NCBI GenBank assembly: GCA_016874135.1
Contig: VGVE01000026.1
Location: 1 to 36,689, forward strand
From: Gammaproteobacteria bacterium
GTDB taxonomy: Bacteria; Pseudomonadota; Gammaproteobacteria; Pseudomonadales; Azotimanducaceae
Length of the DNA: 36,689 bases
Direction of reading: 5' to 3'
The notes below the pieces were generated by a model that saw only the letters and a program-made list of their open reading frames with translations, ran no database searches and was not told the origin of the DNA. Below are positions 33,889 to 36,689 of this stretch, one piece after another. The stretch's first letter is position 1. Every line of letters starts with the position of its first letter. The position numbers and the translations under genes are program-made.

Positions 33889-35058
33889 ATGCCTCGAATG
33901 AGCAATTTGCCCGCGTCTGCGTTCTGGGCACTCGTCCTTGCTGTTCCAGCGACGCCGGCGATTGCCAACGTTGAGTGGGAACCGTTTGTCGAGCCCTGGG
34001 GACAGGTCTTCCCTGCCCTTGAGATCTCTCTCGCCCAGGTCTCCGGAGATGATGAGGACATCGACCCTGCGATCGTCGGCGAACAGGACGGGCTGATTGG
34101 TGTAGCCATTGACGGGGTCAAACCTGGTACTCCGTTTGTGCTGAACATCCGCATCCCCGGTTACGCCGCTGACAGCCGGTTGAGCGGCAAGATTCCAGAG
34201 GCCCAGGGACCGTATCAGCTCAATCCGTTGATCGCCTGGGATTTCGACGCCCTCGCAAAAACCAACCAGCCGAAACCCGTGAGCGTGATGTACGAACTCT
34301 CACTCGGCGGCGCGCCAGCGGAGAGCCGAACTTCCCGCGTGCGGATGCGTTCCGTAAATGACGCGCTGTATTACGTCGATGAAGACGATGACAGCAACGA
34401 CGCGGACTTCAACTGGCTGTTTGCAGCCTTCGTGAACGAAGACCACCCGCAGGTAGATCAGATCCTGAAAGAAGCGCTCGCCACCGGAATCATCGATTCA
34501 TTCAGCGGGTATCAGTCAGAAGACACCGATGAGGTGCTGCGCCAGGTCTATGCCATCTGGCACGTTCTGCAGGAGAGAGGCATCCGTTATTCATCGATCA
34601 CCAGCACCTCGAACGAACATCCCAACCTGCATAGCCAGCACGTGCGTTTTCTCGATGAATCCCTGGCCATGAGCCAGGCCAACTGTGTTGACGGCAGCGT
34701 GCTTCTGGCCTCCATTCTGCGCAAGGTCGACATCGCGCCGTCGTTGATCCTCGTGCCGGGCCACATGTTTCTGGCCTTCCAGCTTGACGAAGAAGGCGAG
34801 AACGACGCCTTTCTCGAAACGACCATGCTCGGCAACGTACACGATGGTCAGGGCCAACGCCTCAAGGCACTCAAAACCGGGATGAATGTCAGTGTGGATG
34901 AGTCCCGCAGTCTCGAGAGTTTTGCTGCGGCTTTGGACGCAGGTCAGGAAGCTTTCGACGAGGGCGGCGACAAGTTCATGGACGAGGACAATATCGAATA
35001 CCAGATCATCGACATTCAGGCTGCCCGGGAACTCGGCGTTATGCCGATCACGCGGTGA
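33889..35058 (+). CDS. Exported transglutaminase-like protein
   Basis: 389 residues. A signal peptide is seen at 1-27 (ALVLAVPATPAIA). The C-terminal half has a transglutaminase/cysteine-protease core: Cys266 in QANCVDGSVLLASILRK, His292 in VPGHMFLAF and Glu310 in FLETT, in the Cys-His-acid order and spacing of the family. The N-terminal part (30-180) is beta-rich and acidic (DEDDDSNDAD), perhaps a binding domain. In bacteria this fold cuts or crosslinks peptides or other amides in the periplasm. The target is unknown and the link to the neighbouring oxygenase is only positional. ATG 33898 is an alternative start. Confidence 0.8.
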   Translation: MPRMSNLPASAFWALVLAVPATPAIANVEWEPFVEPWGQVFPALEISLAQVSGDDEDIDPAIVGEQDGLIGVAIDGVKPGTPFVLNIRIPGYAADSRLSGKIPEAQGPYQLNPLIAWDFDALAKTNQPKPVSVMYELSLGGAPAESRTSRVRMRSVNDALYYVDEDDDSNDADFNWLFAAFVNEDHPQVDQILKEALATGIIDSFSGYQSEDTDEVLRQVYAIWHVLQERGIRYSSITSTSNEHPNLHSQHVRFLDESLAMSQANCVDGSVLLASILRKVDIAPSLILVPGHMFLAFQLDEEGENDAFLETTMLGNVHDGQGQRLKALKTGMNVSVDESRSLESFAAALDAGQEAFDEGGDKFMDEDNIEYQIIDIQAARELGVMPITR

Positions 35059-35079
35059 GGCGGCATGTATTGTCCGTGA

Positions 35080-35574
35080 TCACGAAAAACTAGAGTTGAT
35101 CATCTCCCGCCACCGCGACTTGAGCCGCCCGTAACCCGCTTCGGGCTGCTCTGGGTAGATCAGTGCACCGGGCTCAAAAGTCACGAAGGGCTGGCGTGAC
35201 CGCGTCCAGATGTGGCCGGCGGGCATCAGCCAGTGCGTGTCGTCGAGCGTTCCGGCCTTGACGTTGATTTCATCGCTCCCGGCGGAACTATGCCAGATCC
35301 GTACCCCGCACCGCGGACAAAACCAGCCTTGCCGGCGGGTTCCTGATTCCGCGACACGTTCGATCAGCTGTACCGCGCCGGACACCACGAAATCCGCCGA
35401 CTTTGTTCTCAGGCTTTCGCCGAAAGCGCTGCTGGTATGGCGCTGGCATTCGGTGCAGTGACAGAGATAAAACGTTAGCGGCTCACCCGTGATCCGGTAC
35501 CGTACCGCGCCACAGCTGCAACCGCCGTGCAAGGGCAATGGTGGCAGCACGGCTCGTTTGTTCACTTCAACCAT
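35080..35574 (-). CDS. GFA/CENP-V-family zinc protein
   Basis: 164 residues. Zinc-ligand cysteines of the GFA fold are all present: C19 and C21 (GGCSCGAV), C38/C40/C43 (LCHCTEC) and C86/C89 (FCPRCG). The family includes the glutathione-dependent formaldehyde-activating enzyme, but most members have unknown function. ATG 35574 was selected: it opens directly before the conserved core, and a longer in-frame extension would overlap the methyltransferase upstream. Only four bases separate it from that gene, so the two form a small operon. Formaldehyde could arise from Rieske-type demethylation, but that is conjecture. Confidence 0.9.
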   Translation of the reverse strand: MVEVNKRAVLPPLPLHGGCSCGAVRYRITGEPLTFYLCHCTECQRHTSSAFGESLRTKSADFVVSGAVQLIERVAESGTRRQGWFCPRCGVRIWHSSAGSDEINVKAGTLDDTHWLMPAGHIWTRSRQPFVTFEPGALIYPEQPEAGYGRLKSRWREMINSSFS

Positions 35575-35578
35575 GACC

Positions 35579-36286
35579 TCAAACCCGCCGACCCATGAAT
35601 ACCTCACGTTCGAACGGGTCGATGGCCGAAGAAACCTCGAAACCCGCAGATCGAAGCTTGGACCGCCACTGCCGTCTGGAAAACAGGCCGCAGTGATGGG
35701 TTTCATGTTCCACTCGAACCGGTTGGTTGCCTTCCCGATAAACGAACGTGTATTCGACGATCGTCCTGGTATCGGCGCTGTCCGGATCGTAGGACCACTC
35801 AAGGAAACGAAATGCCCGGCCTTCTCCGTCTGAACCCCCATGATCTGTGGATTCTTCATAGGTTTCACGGGTGTTGTTGGGCACAACCATGAGGAGGCCT
35901 CCGGGTTTGCAGTGCCGGTACGCGTTTTCCAGGGCTGCTCGCGGATCCTTAGAAGTGGTCATGTAGTCGATGGCGTCATGAATGAAGACCACATCAAACT
36001 GTCTGCCCGCATCAAACGTACGCATATCGCCGACCGCATGTGCGCAATCAGAGTTGAGCTGTCGGCTCACCTCCACCATGCCTGCGGAAAGATCCGTAAG
36101 CAGCACCTTGATGAATCGCGACTTGGGATAAAAAGCGTTGTTGCCCCCTCCGGCGCCAAGCTCCAGCGAGGTCGGCTTCTTACGCAACCCGGACTTTTTC
36201 ATCTCTTCCAGAAAGAACGTCGCTTCTTCTTCATAGTCCGCCACCGGTGACAACAAGGGCCACCACGTGGCCAGATCGTCGTACAT
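35579..36286 (-). CDS. Class I SAM-dependent methyltransferase
   Basis: 235 residues. The SAM motif I is LELGAGGGNNAFY (41-53), with an Asp after beta-2 (LLTDLSAGM) and the acidic DVVFIHDAIDYM (motif II region). The C-terminus is unusual in being rich in Glu/His (RVEHETHHCG). The acceptor is unknown. ATG 36286 has GGGAA four bases upstream; an earlier in-frame Met 18 codons before it has none. It is the first gene of a pair with the GFA protein. Confidence 0.88.
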   Translation of the reverse strand: MYDDLATWWPLLSPVADYEEEATFFLEEMKKSGLRKKPTSLELGAGGGNNAFYPKSRFIKVLLTDLSAGMVEVSRQLNSDCAHAVGDMRTFDAGRQFDVVFIHDAIDYMTTSKDPRAALENAYRHCKPGGLLMVVPNNTRETYEESTDHGGSDGEGRAFRFLEWSYDPDSADTRTIVEYTFVYREGNQPVRVEHETHHCGLFSRRQWRSKLRSAGFEVSSAIDPFEREVFMGRRV

Positions 36287-36403
36287 GATTCCCAATTGAA
36301 CGTGCCGGAAGACCGCTTCCACGCAGCATGATGCGTACAATGCGAGGTTCTTGCCACTTCAGCTGCGCACAACCACGCGGTTCAGATCAAAAGGTCCATC
36401 AGC

Positions 36404-36689
36404 ATGTCACTCAAGCCTGTTTTTCTGACACGACGACTCGGCGCAGACAAGCCCCTGAACGTGGCCTCGATGCTGGAAGACATCAAGGCGCTGCTGCCGG
36501 CGATCGCTGCGGATACCGCAAAGGTTGAAGCGCAGCGCAAACCCATGGACCACCACATCAAAGCCTCGCCGATATCGGGTTGTACCGTTTCTTCGTACCG
36601 AAACGGTTCGGGGGTGTGGAGTTTCCGCTGACCGCATTTGTCGACGTGGGTCTGCTCTTGGCCCAGGCCTGCCCATCCACGGCCTGGAC
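36404..36689 (+). pseudogene. HsaA/acyl-CoA-dehydrogenase-like flavoenzyme, frameshifted, partial
   Basis: The frame starts MSLKPVFLTRRLGADKPLN and runs about 53 codons to the AAA-GCC at 36560-36565. The matching continuation is in another frame: LADIGLYRFFVPKRFGG, then LLLAQACPSTAW, the N-terminal signature of HsaA-type flavin monooxygenases and acyl-CoA dehydrogenases. Restoring one C in GCCTC (to GCCCTC) joins them. The gene runs off the window edge. If functional it would be a flavin-dependent hydroxylase or dehydrogenase, fitting a steroid- or aromatic-type pathway. The break may be a sequencing error, like the one at about 13200. Confidence 0.78.

Overview
This window looks like a chromosomal segment of a GC-rich Gammaproteobacterium with an aerobic, hydrophobic-substrate lifestyle. 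The evidence is two TonB-dependent receptors, a gammaproteobacterial-style csrA, a FAN1/XPD-like repair pair and many acyl-CoA and Rieske enzymes. The taxon is inferred from gene content only. I see no rRNA, tRNA, CRISPR array, insertion sequence or phage gene. Non-ATG starts (TTG, GTG) are unusually frequent among the best start choices.

Layout. (a) 1-2593, minus: a DNA-repair pair, an iron-sulphur XPD/DinG-type helicase carrying an N-terminal RecB/Cas4-like nuclease (cut by the window edge), and a FAN1-type VRR-NUC nuclease. (b) 2650-9797: a mixed block with an alpha/beta hydrolase, a tandem-domain CoA-transferase, a csrA gene interrupted by an in-frame TAA, a DUF2254-like membrane protein, an SDR and a small HEWGH membrane protein. 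(c) 9351-11188: Rieske oxygenase 1, translationally coupled to an exported VOC protein. (d) 11356-15517: a light/lipid module with a BLUF photoreceptor and folE on one strand, and divergently a frameshifted cyclopropane-fatty-acid-synthase-like methyltransferase, DUF2878 and DUF6134-like proteins. (e) 15604-34000: a catabolic island with two crotonases, four acyl-CoA dehydrogenase genes counting the right-edge fragment, two TonB receptors, a KstD/fumarate-reductase-like flavoprotein, Rieske oxygenases 2 and 3, and a 3alpha-HSD-like SDR. (f) 33889-36689: a periplasmic transglutaminase-like protein, a GFA-family zinc protein with a methyltransferase, and the start of an HsaA/acyl-CoA-dehydrogenase-like gene with a frameshift.

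How it fits together (inference): the TonB receptors would import a hydrophobic polycyclic or terpenoid/steroid-like compound. SDRs, the FAD dehydrogenase and Rieske oxygenases would oxidise the ring system. The CoA-transferase, acyl-CoA dehydrogenases (including an adjacent alpha/beta pair typical of heteromeric steroid side-chain enzymes) and crotonases would shorten CoA-activated side chains. The substrate cannot be fixed from sequence alone.

Most interesting signals: the interrupted csrA; two frameshifts that each look like one base lost from a G/C run; 5'-terminal stem-loops in both TonB-receptor leaders; a hairpin family whose stem and loop recur about 17 kb apart; a dense four-hairpin element at 28130-28230; and two Rieske oxygenases each stop/start-coupled to a different small partner gene.
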